Part shown: positions 45,207 through 52,553 of the stretch, one piece after another
Layout of the letters: every line of letters starts with the position of its first letter
How positions within the stretch are numbered: the first letter of the stretch is position 1
NCBI GenBank assembly: GCA_013824165.1
Contig: PNNH01000067.1
Coordinates: forward strand, 1-64,000
Direction: 5' to 3'
Length of the DNA stretch: 64,000 nt
Source of the DNA: Methylibium sp.
GTDB lineage: Bacteria > Pseudomonadota > Gammaproteobacteria > Burkholderiales > Burkholderiaceae_C
Made by a program: the position numbers and the translations under genes
The notes under the pieces: model-generated
Told to the model about the DNA's origin: nothing
What the model saw: only the letters and a program-made list of their open reading frames with translations
The model's database searches: none

Positions 45207-46607
45207 TCAGCTGACCTTCTTGATGGCGAAGGAGTCGACATAGGCGTCGGCCTTGGTGTGGTCGAACTCCTTGCCCATCACCTTGAACTTGCGGTAGCTC
45301 TCCTTGGGCACGGCCATGCCGACCTCGGCCATGCGCTTTCTCGCATCGGTGAGCAGGTAGACGCGTTCGGCGATGTCCTGGTAGCGCACCTCGCCCTTGA
45401 TGTAGCCCCAGCGCTTGAGCTGCGTGAGGATCCAAACGGCCATCGAATACCAGGGGTAGGGGTCGTAGTCGACGCGCTCGGGCACCACGCGCACATTGCC
45501 CAGGCCGTCGGCGAACTTGCCTGTCAGCACCTGCTCAAGCACCGCCTTGGGTTGGTTCAGATAGGCCGCGGGTGACAGCACCTCGGCCATTAGCGGGCGG
45601 TTCTTCGGGTCGCGCGCCATCGCAGCGGCGCTGAGGATGCCGCGGTACAGCGCCGCGAAGGTGTTGGGGTTCTCCTTGACGAACTGCGCCGGCACGCCGA
45701 AGGAGCAACAGGGGTGGCCGTCCCAGATCTCGCGTGACAGCACGTGGATGAAGCCGACTTCGTCGTAGACGGCGCGCTGGTTGATCGGATCCGGGCCGAG
45801 GAAGCCGTCGATATTGCCGGCGCGCAGATTGGCCACCATCTCCGGCGGCGCGGTGACGCGCAGTTGCACGTCGGTATCCGGGTTCAGCCCATGCTCGGCC
45901 AGGTAGTAGCGCAGCAGCAGGTTGTGGATCGAGTAGTCGAAGGGAATGGCGAACTTGAAGCCCTTCCAGTTCTTCGGGTCGCGGTTGTTCTTGTGCTTGT
46001 TGGCCAGCACGATGGCCTGGCCGTTGATGTTCTGGATGGTCGCGACATTGATCGGCATCGCAGACGAACCCGCGCCCATGCTGATGGCCAGCGGCATCGG
46101 CGCCAGCATGTGGCTGGCGTCGTACTCCTTGTTCATCACCTTGTCGCGCACCAGGGCCCAGCCGGCGGTCTTCATCATCGTGACGTTGAGGCCCTGCTTT
46201 TTGTAGAAGCCCAGCGGGTCGGCCATGATCAGCGGACTGGCGCAGGTGATGGGCACGAAGCCGATCTTCAGGTCGGTCTTCTCCAGCGAGCCGCCTTTTT
46301 CCTGCGCCATCGCCTCCAGCGCGCCGAAGGGCACGATGGATGAGATCGCCGCCAGCGCGGTGCGGCGGCCGACCGCGCGGATGAAGGCGCGGCGCTCCCT
46401 GTCGTCGGGGAAGATCGCTCGCATCACTGCGGTCTCGACGACACGGCGGTTCATAGCTTCCATGTCGCCCTGTGCGATGCCCTGCTCGACGCGCAGGTCC
46501 AGCGCCGACTTTTCTTCGCTGGCCTCGTGTTCGGCCTGGTTGGCGTGGGCGCCGCAGCTGCAGCGCATCAGGCGGGACGAGGAACTGAACGGGTCGAACA
46601 GGCTCAT
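45207..46607 (-). CDS. CmpA/NrtA-family substrate-binding protein with N-terminal extension
   Basis: A 466-residue binding protein of the nitrate/bicarbonate group: GFVPITCASPLIMADPLGFY, KEYDASHMLAPMPLA, GFLGPDPINQRAV and IWDGHPCCSFG. The export signal is unusual. A Tat-like RRAFIRA and hydrophobic helix end at AMA about residue 100, after a roughly 75-residue extension with CSCGAHANQAEH. The extension may bind a metal or cofactor before export, or the start may be later. The ligand is not defined; nitrate, cyanate and related anions are the family's known ligands. Confidence 0.88.
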   Translation of the reverse strand: MSLFDPFSSSSRLMRCSCGAHANQAEHEASEEKSALDLRVEQGIAQGDMEAMNRRVVETAVMRAIFPDDRERRAFIRAVGRRTALAAISSIVPFGALEAMAQEKGGSLEKTDLKIGFVPITCASPLIMADPLGFYKKQGLNVTMMKTAGWALVRDKVMNKEYDASHMLAPMPLAISMGAGSSAMPINVATIQNINGQAIVLANKHKNNRDPKNWKGFKFAIPFDYSIHNLLLRYYLAEHGLNPDTDVQLRVTAPPEMVANLRAGNIDGFLGPDPINQRAVYDEVGFIHVLSREIWDGHPCCSFGVPAQFVKENPNTFAALYRGILSAAAMARDPKNRPLMAEVLSPAAYLNQPKAVLEQVLTGKFADGLGNVRVVPERVDYDPYPWYSMAVWILTQLKRWGYIKGEVRYQDIAERVYLLTDARKRMAEVGMAVPKESYRKFKVMGKEFDHTKADAYVDSFAIKKVS

Positions 46608-46627
46608 GGTGAAGTCCTTTTCTTGAG

Positions 46628-46819
46628 TCAGAAGTCGAGCGGAGAGAAGTCAGCCTTGGTCACGCCGCATTCGGGGCAGTACCAGGTGTCGGGGATGTTC
46701 TGCAGCCGCGTGCCGGCGGGCAGGCCGTGCTCGGGGTCGCCGGCGGCTTCGTCATAGACCCAGCCGCAGACGTTGCAGATCCATTGCTTGAATTCGGTGG
46801 TGGTGGCGGTGTCGCTCAT
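46628..46819 (-). CDS. Rubredoxin
   Basis: A 63-residue electron-transfer protein with a single iron bound by two pairs of cysteines, CNVCGWVYDEAAGD and CPECGVTKADF, and the standard DTWYCPECG spacing. Placed between the flavoprotein and the binding protein with 20-base gaps each side, it is likely to pass electrons to or from the acyl-CoA-dehydrogenase-like enzyme. The ATG at 46819 is the only sensible start. Confidence 0.96.
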   Translation of the reverse strand: MSDTATTTEFKQWICNVCGWVYDEAAGDPEHGLPAGTRLQNIPDTWYCPECGVTKADFSPLDF

Positions 46820-46838
46820 CGGTGAAGGCTCCGTGGGT

Positions 46839-47999
46839 TCACATCTCGCTGGCGCAGCTCGCGCAGCCGGCCTCGATGCGGGCGATCTCCTTGCGCAGGT
46901 GCTTGATCGCCGGCGTGACGATGGCGACGAACCAGGCCTCGCGCAGGCGGCGCTGCGCAGCATTGCGCAGCAGATAGCCCTTGGCACCCTGGTGCAGCAG
47001 GGCCGAGTTCGCGGCGCGCAGCGAGAGCTCGCCGCCGGCCAGGCGCAGCTTGAGGATGGGCAGGATCACGTCGGCCATCGGATCGGCGGTGATGGCCTCG
47101 GCCAGCTCCTTCGAGGCGGCGCGCGCGCCGTCCAGCAGCGGCTGCAACTCGTCGGGCCGGTCGTCGAGGAACTCGTTGACATGGCAGAGCGTGCGGTCGG
47201 CCTCGCGCATCAGGGCGATGCAGGCTTCGATCAGGCCCAGGCCCATGCCCATCTGCGCCAGCACCATGCCGGGCTTGATGCGGCGGATGAAGGTGGCCGA
47301 GGTCTCGGGATGCGCGAGCACGCGGGCATTGGCGATGAAGGTGTCGCGGAACTGGCAGGCCAGCGTGCGTGTGCCTTCCAGCGCCACGAAAGTGGCGCAC
47401 TCGACCATGCGGAAGTCTGCGGCCGAGCAGTCGACCAGGAAGAACACGCGCTGCGCCGCATCGTCGCTGCCTTCCACCGGGCAGCCGGTGACGAAGACAT
47501 GGCCTTCGCCGAGATTGGAGACCCAGGGCAGCACGCCGCTGACACGGTAGCCGCCTTCGACCCGTACCGCCTTCAGCCGCGCGTCCTCGATCGCATCGCA
47601 GGATTTCACGGTGTTGGAGAGGCCGGTGCCGGCCAGCAGCTCGCCGCTGATGATGCGCGCCAGCACTTCCTGCTTGAGCGCCTCGTTGTCGCACATGTCG
47701 ATGTAGCGCGCTGCGGCGGTCTGGCACCAGACCATGAAGCCGGTGGACATGCAGGTGCGCGAGACCTCGTCCATCACTTCGATCACTCGGGACAGGCCGC
47801 TGCCGTCGCCGCCCCAGGCGGGCGACGCTGCACCGCGAAAGGCGCCGGCCCGGCCCAGCTCGCGCAGGAAGGCTTCGGGATAGACGCCCTTGGTGTCGAT
47901 GTCCAGCACCTGCGGTGCCAGCGTCTCGCGGATCAGGACGTCCAAGGGCTGGGCCAGGGGAACTGCAGACGTCGGATCCATCATCAGCACGGCATTCAT
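46839..47999 (-). CDS. Acyl-CoA-dehydrogenase-fold flavoprotein lacking the usual catalytic Glu
   Basis: A 386-residue protein of the acyl-CoA dehydrogenase fold: N-terminal helical domain (LGRAGAFRGAASPAWGG), beta domain with FVTGCPVEG and FRMVECATFVALEGTRT, and helical C-terminus (LRNAAQRRLREAWFVAIVTP). At the place where classical dehydrogenases carry the catalytic Glu in a YEGT-type motif it reads VTPA. It is therefore more likely an oxidase or monooxygenase-like member. It ends in a cysteine pair (CASCASEM). First gene of the operon, 50 bases after a sigma-54 start point, with a CAGGAG ribosome site. Confidence 0.82.
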   Translation of the reverse strand: MNAVLMMDPTSAVPLAQPLDVLIRETLAPQVLDIDTKGVYPEAFLRELGRAGAFRGAASPAWGGDGSGLSRVIEVMDEVSRTCMSTGFMVWCQTAAARYIDMCDNEALKQEVLARIISGELLAGTGLSNTVKSCDAIEDARLKAVRVEGGYRVSGVLPWVSNLGEGHVFVTGCPVEGSDDAAQRVFFLVDCSAADFRMVECATFVALEGTRTLACQFRDTFIANARVLAHPETSATFIRRIKPGMVLAQMGMGLGLIEACIALMREADRTLCHVNEFLDDRPDELQPLLDGARAASKELAEAITADPMADVILPILKLRLAGGELSLRAANSALLHQGAKGYLLRNAAQRRLREAWFVAIVTPAIKHLRKEIARIEAGCASCASEM

Positions 48000-48060
48000 C
48001 GCTTGCGACTCCTGGCAGGGCCTGCGACGACATGTGCAGGCGCTTGATACCCGGTGTTTT

Positions 48061-48075
48061 GCAAGCGTCGTGCCA
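48061..48075 (-). promoter_or_regulatory. Consensus sigma-54 promoter of the flavoprotein-rubredoxin-ABC-cynS operon
   Basis: On the minus strand TGGCACG-ACGC-TTGC matches the -24/-12 consensus at every defined position. Transcription should start near 48050, giving a leader of about 50 bases. This places the operon under an RpoN activator; one is encoded immediately upstream. Confidence 0.88.
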
Positions 48076-48155
48076 GCCTGCTTCAGCCGGCGCGGCGACG
48101 AAGAATCAAGGACTTGGCGTTGCCGGGCGCGAAGCTGCCGCTGGGCGCGAAGTGA

Positions 48156-48201
48156 CAATCTCAAGCAATGAACGGCTTTGCGATACTTTGTCAAAGATTG
48201 T
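48156..48201 (-). promoter_or_regulatory. Candidate upstream activator sites
   Basis: A perfect 11-base palindrome CTTTGTCAAAG (48186-48196) and flanking inverted arms ACAATCT (48156-48162) / AGATTGT (48195-48201) lie about 80-125 bases upstream of the -24 element, the usual distance for sigma-54 enhancer sites. Confidence 0.5.
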
Positions 48202-48210
48202 TGCGTTCAC

Positions 48211-49869
48211 TCACTGTGCCGGGTTGGCTTGCAGCTGCTTGAGCCGGTAGTTGAGCTGGCGCGGCGTGAGCCCGAGTTCGCGCGCGGCACGCGAGCGATT
48301 GCCGCCGGCGCGCAGCACCGCGGCTTCGAGGTGCGGCAGCTCATCGGCGCGCACCCAGTCATAGTGGCGCACGGGCGGCGTGCTGGCCGAGGGCGGCAGC
48401 GGCTCTGGCGGCTGCGGCAAGGCCGGCGGCTCGGTGCTGGCGCGCACGCTTTCGTCCAGCAGTGCGCGCGCGACCAGCGTGGCGCTGATCTCGCCATCCC
48501 CGGACAGCAGCACCAGACGCTCCAGCACATTGCCGAGCTGGCGGATATTGCCGGGCCATTCATGTTCGCACAGCAGCTGCATGGCAGCGGCGCCGACGAT
48601 CACATTGCGCTGGTGCTGCTGGTTGAGTCGACTGATGAAGTTGCGCACGAGCTCCGGCACGTCGCCGCGGCGCTCGCGCAGCGCCGGCAGCTGCACCGGG
48701 ATCACATTGAGCCGGTACATCAGGTCGGCGCGGAACTGGCCGGACTCCACCCGCTTGTGCAGATCCTGGTGGGTGGCGGCCACCAGGCGCACGTCGACCG
48801 GAATCTCGCGACCTTCGCCGCCCAGGCGTTCGATGCGCTTTTCCTGCAGCACGCGCAGCAGCTTGACCTGCATAGGCAAGGGAAGGTCGCCGATCTCGTC
48901 GAGAAACAGCGTGCCGCCATGTGCCTGCTCAAAGCGGCCCACGCGGGCCGTGCTGGCGCCGGTGAAGGCGCCGCGCTCATGCCCGAACAGCTCGGACTCG
49001 AACAGCGCCTCTGGGATGGCGCCGCAGTTGATCTTGACGAAGGGCGCACTGCGCCGAGGGCTCTGCAGATGCAGCGCGCGCGCGAACAGCTCCTTGCCGG
49101 TGCCGGATTCGCCCAGCAGCAGCACCGTGACATCGGCGCTGGCCACCTGCTCGATCTGGCGCAGCGCCTGGCGCAGCGGCGGGGCGCTGCCGACGATGCC
49201 GGCCGGATTGGCGCGCTGGCTGCCGCGCGCCAGCAGCGCGTGGCGCAGGCGGTGGTTCTCCTGCTCCAGTACGGCTGTGCGTTCGGCCACCAGTCGGTTG
49301 ACCTGCAGCACCTGGCCGATCAGCGCTGCCAGCGCGCCCAGCAGAGTCAGGTCGCTGGACAAGGAGCGGGGCCGGTCGCGCAGCCGGTGCGCCGCCAGCA
49401 CGCCCAGCTGGCCATGGGCACCCATCACCGGCACGGCGATGAAGCTGACCCGGCCCGCGGGTAGGGTGCGGCGCTCGACGGCGCGGCACAGGAAGGCGGG
49501 CTCGTTGTCGATGTCCTGCACGATGGCGCCACTGCCGCTGCTCATCACGCGGCCGGTGATGCCTTCGTTCCAGGCATAGTGGCCGCGCGCTATCTCCTCG
49601 CGCGTCAGGCCATAGGCATGGGCGATGGCCAGCGAGCCGCCCGCCTGCGCGGCAGGGTCCGGCAGCACCACGCGGCCGCGGTTCAGACCGATCAGCTCCG
49701 ACATCAGCTGCAGCATCTCGCGGATCACGCGCTCGGGCTCCAGGCAGCGTGTCAGGCGCCGGGCGGATTCGACCAGCAGCAGGCGCTCCTGCTCGGTGAA
49801 GAGCTCGCCCGCCACACGCGTGGGCGAGGGCAGCGTTTCCTCAGGCAGGGGCGGCTGCGGCGAAGGCAT
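48211..49869 (-). CDS. Sigma-54-dependent activator with GAF, AAA+ and Fis-type HTH domains
   Basis: A 552-residue enhancer-binding protein. An N-terminal GAF domain (about 20-175) is followed by an AAA+ domain with Walker A GESGTGKE (near 253), the sigma-54 contact loop GAFTGA (near 298) and [12 protein letters not shown], then a proline-rich linker and a Fis-type HTH ([19 protein letters not shown]). It looks NifA-like in layout but lacks the oxygen-sensing CX4C linker cysteines. It ends 136 bases upstream of the perfect sigma-54 promoter and is its obvious candidate activator. The ATG at 49869 is chosen from homology. Confidence 0.9.
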   Translation of the reverse strand: MPSPQPPLPEETLPSPTRVAGELFTEQERLLLVESARRLTRCLEPERVIREMLQLMSELIGLNRGRVVLPDPAAQAGGSLAIAHAYGLTREEIARGHYAWNEGITGRVMSSGSGAIVQDIDNEPAFLCRAVERRTLPAGRVSFIAVPVMGAHGQLGVLAAHRLRDRPRSLSSDLTLLGALAALIGQVLQVNRLVAERTAVLEQENHRLRHALLARGSQRANPAGIVGSAPPLRQALRQIEQVASADVTVLLLGESGTGKELFARALHLQSPRRSAPFVKINCGAIPEALFESELFGHERGAFTGASTARVGRFEQAHGGTLFLDEIGDLPLPMQVKLLRVLQEKRIERLGGEGREIPVDVRLVAATHQDLHKRVESGQFRADLMYRLNVIPVQLPALRERRGDVPELVRNFISRLNQQHQRNVIVGAAAMQLLCEHEWPGNIRQLGNVLERLVLLSGDGEISATLVARALLDESVRASTEPPALPQPPEPLPPSASTPPVRHYDWVRADELPHLEAAVLRAGGNRSRAARELGLTPRQLNYRLKQLQANPAQ

Positions 49870-49956
49870 GGGGCAGGCTCCAGAGGCGAAAGCAGTGCCC
49901 CGAGGGCTCGCAAGTATGGTGCCAGCGGGTGGCCGGCGCGCGCAGCGTCCGTCCAT

Positions 49957-49990
49957 GAAAAAAGCCGCCGGGGGCAGCCCCGGCGGCTTT
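49957..49990 (-). terminator. Intrinsic terminator after ompW
   Basis: On the minus strand AAGCCGCCGGGG / CCCCGGCGGCTT forms a strong hairpin followed by TTTTTT, 58 bases after the ompW stop. It isolates ompW from the downstream regulator gene. Confidence 0.88.
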
Positions 49991-50047
49991 GAGCAACTCT
50001 CTCAGGTCTGCGCTGGCGCGGCAGCGGCCAGCGCAGTGGCTGTGTGC

Positions 50048-50659
50048 TTAGAAGCGCATGCCCAGGCCGATGCCGACCAGCAGCGGGTCGACCTTGAACT
50101 TGCCGACTTCGGTGCCGTTGGAATAGACCTTGGTGCCGATCTGCACCTTCTTGATGTCCACGTTCAGGTACAGGTTCTTGGCGACTTCGAAGTCGGCGCC
50201 GGCTTGCACGCTCAGGCCATAGCTGTCGCTCTTGATGCTGGGCTTGAGTGCGGCAACGACGGCAGGTGCGAACTCGACGCTGGAGAAGTGCGTGTAGTTG
50301 ACGCCGACGCCCACATAGGGACGGAAGCTGGCGGTCGGCGCGAAGTGGTACTGCAGGCTCAGCGTCGGCGGCAAGTGCTTGAGCGAACCGATCTTGTTGC
50401 CATTCGACTTCAGGTCATGCTTTTGCGGATAGGTCAGGATCAACTCGGCTGCGATGTTCGGGGTGATGAAGTAGCTGATGTCGACTTCCGGGATGACCTT
50501 GTTGTTGACCGACAGGCCCAGGCCGGTCGTGTCCTTGTTGGCCGAGTCCAGGTTCACGGCGCGGGCGCGCACCATCCACGGGCCTTCGGCAGCCTGAGCG
50601 GCGAAAGCGGACAGGGCCATCACGGCGGCCAGGCTGGTGACAATCATCTTCTTCGACAT
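50048..50659 (-). CDS. ompW: OmpW family outer-membrane protein
   Basis: A 203-residue eight-stranded barrel of the OmpW family: signal peptide (SLAAVMALSAFAAQA), GPWMVRARAVNL, TYFITPNIAAELILTYPQKHD-like segment (here SYFITPNIAAELIL), HLPPTLSLQYHF, PYVGVGVNYTHF and the terminal GIGLGMRF with the C-terminal phenylalanine needed for assembly. OmpW forms a narrow hydrophobic channel and is often induced by low oxygen. A fitting FNR-type promoter lies upstream. It is monocistronic. Confidence 0.95.
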   Translation of the reverse strand: MSKKMIVTSLAAVMALSAFAAQAAEGPWMVRARAVNLDSANKDTTGLGLSVNNKVIPEVDISYFITPNIAAELILTYPQKHDLKSNGNKIGSLKHLPPTLSLQYHFAPTASFRPYVGVGVNYTHFSSVEFAPAVVAALKPSIKSDSYGLSVQAGADFEVAKNLYLNVDIKKVQIGTKVYSNGTEVGKFKVDPLLVGIGLGMRF

Positions 50660-50678
50660 TTCAAACACTCCAGTTGTG

Positions 50679-50742
50679 CGGGAACGTTCCCGATGGAGTG
50701 ATTGGACGAGTCGTGCCGGGGTAAACCCTTGATCTGACGCAA
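50679..50742 (-). promoter_or_regulatory. Candidate FNR-type class II promoter and operator of ompW
   Basis: On the minus strand TTGCGTCAGATCAA (50729-50742) resembles an FNR site. A -10-like TCCAAT (50701-50706) is centred 32 bases from it, the class II spacing. A perfect palindrome CGGGAACGTTCCCG (50679-50692) covers the region just after the expected start point, suggesting a second regulator. Confidence 0.5.
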
Positions 50743-50750
50743 ATGCAAAC

Positions 50751-50772
50751 AAGGCCCTCCGGGGAGGGCCTT
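50751..50772 (-). terminator. Terminator hairpin after metF
   Basis: AAGGCCCTCC / GGAGGGCCTT forms a strong hairpin 25 bases after the metF stop, followed on the minus strand by GTTTGC. The short T-run makes this a moderate terminator. Confidence 0.6.
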
Positions 50773-50796
50773 GCGGCTTTGAGATGGGTCAAAAAC

Positions 50797-51639
50797 TCAG
50801 CCCAGACTGAGGCGTTTGCACAACTCCAGCGTCAAGGCCGACTGGTTCAGCGTGTAGAAGTGGATGCCCGGCGCGCCGCCGGTGATCAGGCGCTCGCAGA
50901 CGCGCGTCATCACCTCCAGGCCGAAGGCGCGGATCGAGGCGACATCGTCCATATAGCCTTCCATCTTCAGCGCCACCCAGCGTGGAATCTCGATGCCGTC
51001 GCGGGCTGCGAACTGCGCGATGCGCGCGTAGTTGTGGAAGGGCATGATGCCCGGCACGATGGGCTGGGTCACACCCAGCTTGCGCGCTTCGTCGACGAAG
51101 TGGAAGTAGGCGTCGGGGTTGAAGAAGAACTGCGTGATCGCCGCGCTTGCGCCCGCAGCCATCTTGTCGGCGAAGTGCTGCAGGTCCTTGGCGGCGTAAC
51201 GCTGCTGCGGGTGGTACTCGGGATAGGCCGCGACTTCGATCTTCCAGTCCGCGCCTTGCGTTTCACGGATGAAGCGCACCAGTTCGGCCGCATAGCGGAA
51301 CTCGCCCGCCGTGGCCGTGCCGCTGGGCAGATCGCCACGCAGCGCCACCACGCGGCGGATGTTCTGCGCGCGATAGGTGGCCAGGATCTCGGCGATGTTC
51401 TCGCGCGTCGAGCCGACGCAGCTCAGGTGCGGCGCGGCCTCGAAGCCCATAGACGCGATCTGGCTGACGGTGGCCAGGGTCTTGTCGCGGGTCGAGCCGC
51501 CAGCGCCATAGGTGACGCTGAAATACTGGGGCTGCAGGCTGGAGAGCTCCTGCACCACGGTCTTGAGCTTCTCCGCGCCCACCGGTGTGTTGGGCGGGAA
51601 GAACTCGAAGCTCACAGGCGTCTTCTGGTTCGTGGTCAT
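50797..51639 (-). CDS. metF: 5,10-Methylenetetrahydrofolate reductase
   Basis: Flavoprotein that reduces methylene-THF to 5-methyl-THF, the methyl donor for methionine synthesis. The 280-residue protein has the family start VSFEFFPPNTPVGAEKL, SVTYGAGGSTRDKT, a HLSCVGSTRENI-like region and KMAAGASAAITQFFFNPDAY. The ATG at 51639 overlaps the stop of tlyA by four bases (ATGA), so these are coupled. With ahcY and metK in the window, most of the activated methyl cycle is represented. Confidence 0.96.
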   Translation of the reverse strand: MTTNQKTPVSFEFFPPNTPVGAEKLKTVVQELSSLQPQYFSVTYGAGGSTRDKTLATVSQIASMGFEAAPHLSCVGSTRENIAEILATYRAQNIRRVVALRGDLPSGTATAGEFRYAAELVRFIRETQGADWKIEVAAYPEYHPQQRYAAKDLQHFADKMAAGASAAITQFFFNPDAYFHFVDEARKLGVTQPIVPGIMPFHNYARIAQFAARDGIEIPRWVALKMEGYMDDVASIRAFGLEVMTRVCERLITGGAPGIHFYTLNQSALTLELCKRLSLG

Positions 51640-52406
51640 GGTGTTAATTGCTCCGGGGCCTGGGCCCACAGAAAGAACTCTGTATTGCCATCACCGCCGG
51701 TGATGGGGCTTTGAAAGTAGTCGCGCACCGTCCAGCCCAGCGCGGCGCAGGCTTCGCGGGCTTGCGCCTGCAGCTGCGGATAGAGGCTGCTGTCCTTCAC
51801 CAGCCCGCCGCGGCCGACGGCCTTTGGGCCTAGCTCGAACTGCGGCTTCACCAGCAGCAAGACCTGCCCCCCGGCCTTGAGCCAGGGCTTGAGATGGGGC
51901 AGGGCCCCCAGCATCGAGATGAAGCTCAGATCGCCGACGATCAGGTCGAAGCCGCCTCCGGGCTTGTGGCCCTCCAGCGCCGAACCGAGCAACTCGCGCA
52001 CATGCAGGCCTTCCAGCGCGGTGACGCGGCTGTCGCTGCTCAGGCTGGCATGCAGCTGGCCATGGCCCACGTCCACGCCGACGACACGTGCCGCGCCGCT
52101 TTTCAGCAGGCAGTCGCTGAAGCCACCGGTGCTCTGGCCTATGTCCAGCGCCGTGAGCCCGTCGACCGACAGTCCGCAGTGCTTCAAGGCGCCTTCGAGC
52201 TTGAGTCCGCCGCGCGAGACAAAACGCAACTCCGCGTCGTCGGTGATGCGGAACTGGGCAGTCGGCGGCAGGTCTTCGCCAGACTTGCGCACCCGCACCC
52301 AGCCGGTGGGCGAAGCCCACTCGGCCGCCCCGCTGTCGATCAGCCGCTGGGCGGCCGAACGCGTCGGGGCAAGCTTGTGGGCGACGAGCAGTTGGTCAGC
52401 GCGCAT
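51636..52406 (-). CDS. tlyA: TlyA family rRNA methyltransferase
   Basis: A 256-residue protein with an N-terminal S4 RNA-binding domain (MRADQLLVAHKLAPTRSAAQ) and an FtsJ/RrmJ-like methyltransferase domain (FVSRGGLKLEGAL, DIGQSTGGFSDCLL for SAM binding, LIVGDLSFISM). TlyA methylates ribosomal RNA 2'-hydroxyls; older names call it hemolysin A. Being a SAM user coupled to metF and near ahcY links it to methyl-cycle regulation. A 4.5S RNA gene lies in the opposite direction just upstream. Confidence 0.93.
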   Translation of the reverse strand: MRADQLLVAHKLAPTRSAAQRLIDSGAAEWASPTGWVRVRKSGEDLPPTAQFRITDDAELRFVSRGGLKLEGALKHCGLSVDGLTALDIGQSTGGFSDCLLKSGAARVVGVDVGHGQLHASLSSDSRVTALEGLHVRELLGSALEGHKPGGGFDLIVGDLSFISMLGALPHLKPWLKAGGQVLLLVKPQFELGPKAVGRGGLVKDSSLYPQLQAQAREACAALGWTVRDYFQSPITGGDGNTEFFLWAQAPEQLTP

Positions 52407-52436
52407 CGGGAATGGTTCGGTGCTTCCGGGCGTAGC

Positions 52437-52540
52437 GAGCGCCTGTCAGGCTAGGCGCGGGCGGATCCGCAGACCGGAAGGTAGCAGCGCTACGTGAGGA
52501 TCTGCGGAGGGACCCGCAACGACGCATGGCAGGCGCGCAA
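52437..52540 (+). ncRNA. ffs: 4.5S signal recognition particle RNA (small bacterial form)
   Basis: The plus strand has the SRP apical motif CAGACCGGAAGGTAGCAGC (GGAA tetraloop at 52477-52480 with the conserved AGCAG side of the symmetric loop). Flanking sequences pair: GCGGATCC with GGATCTGC, GCGGG with CCCGC, and a closing stem GCGCCTGTCA (52439-52448) with TGGCAGGCGC (52527-52536). The total of about 100 bases fits the bacterial small SRP RNA that pairs with Ffh for protein targeting. Exact ends are estimates. Confidence 0.8.
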
Positions 52541-52553
52541 TAGCCCGCCGCGA

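Noticed and set aside
48211-49869. True NifA of nitrogen fixation
   Set aside because: Layout is similar, but the CX4C linker cysteines are absent and no nif genes occur in the window.
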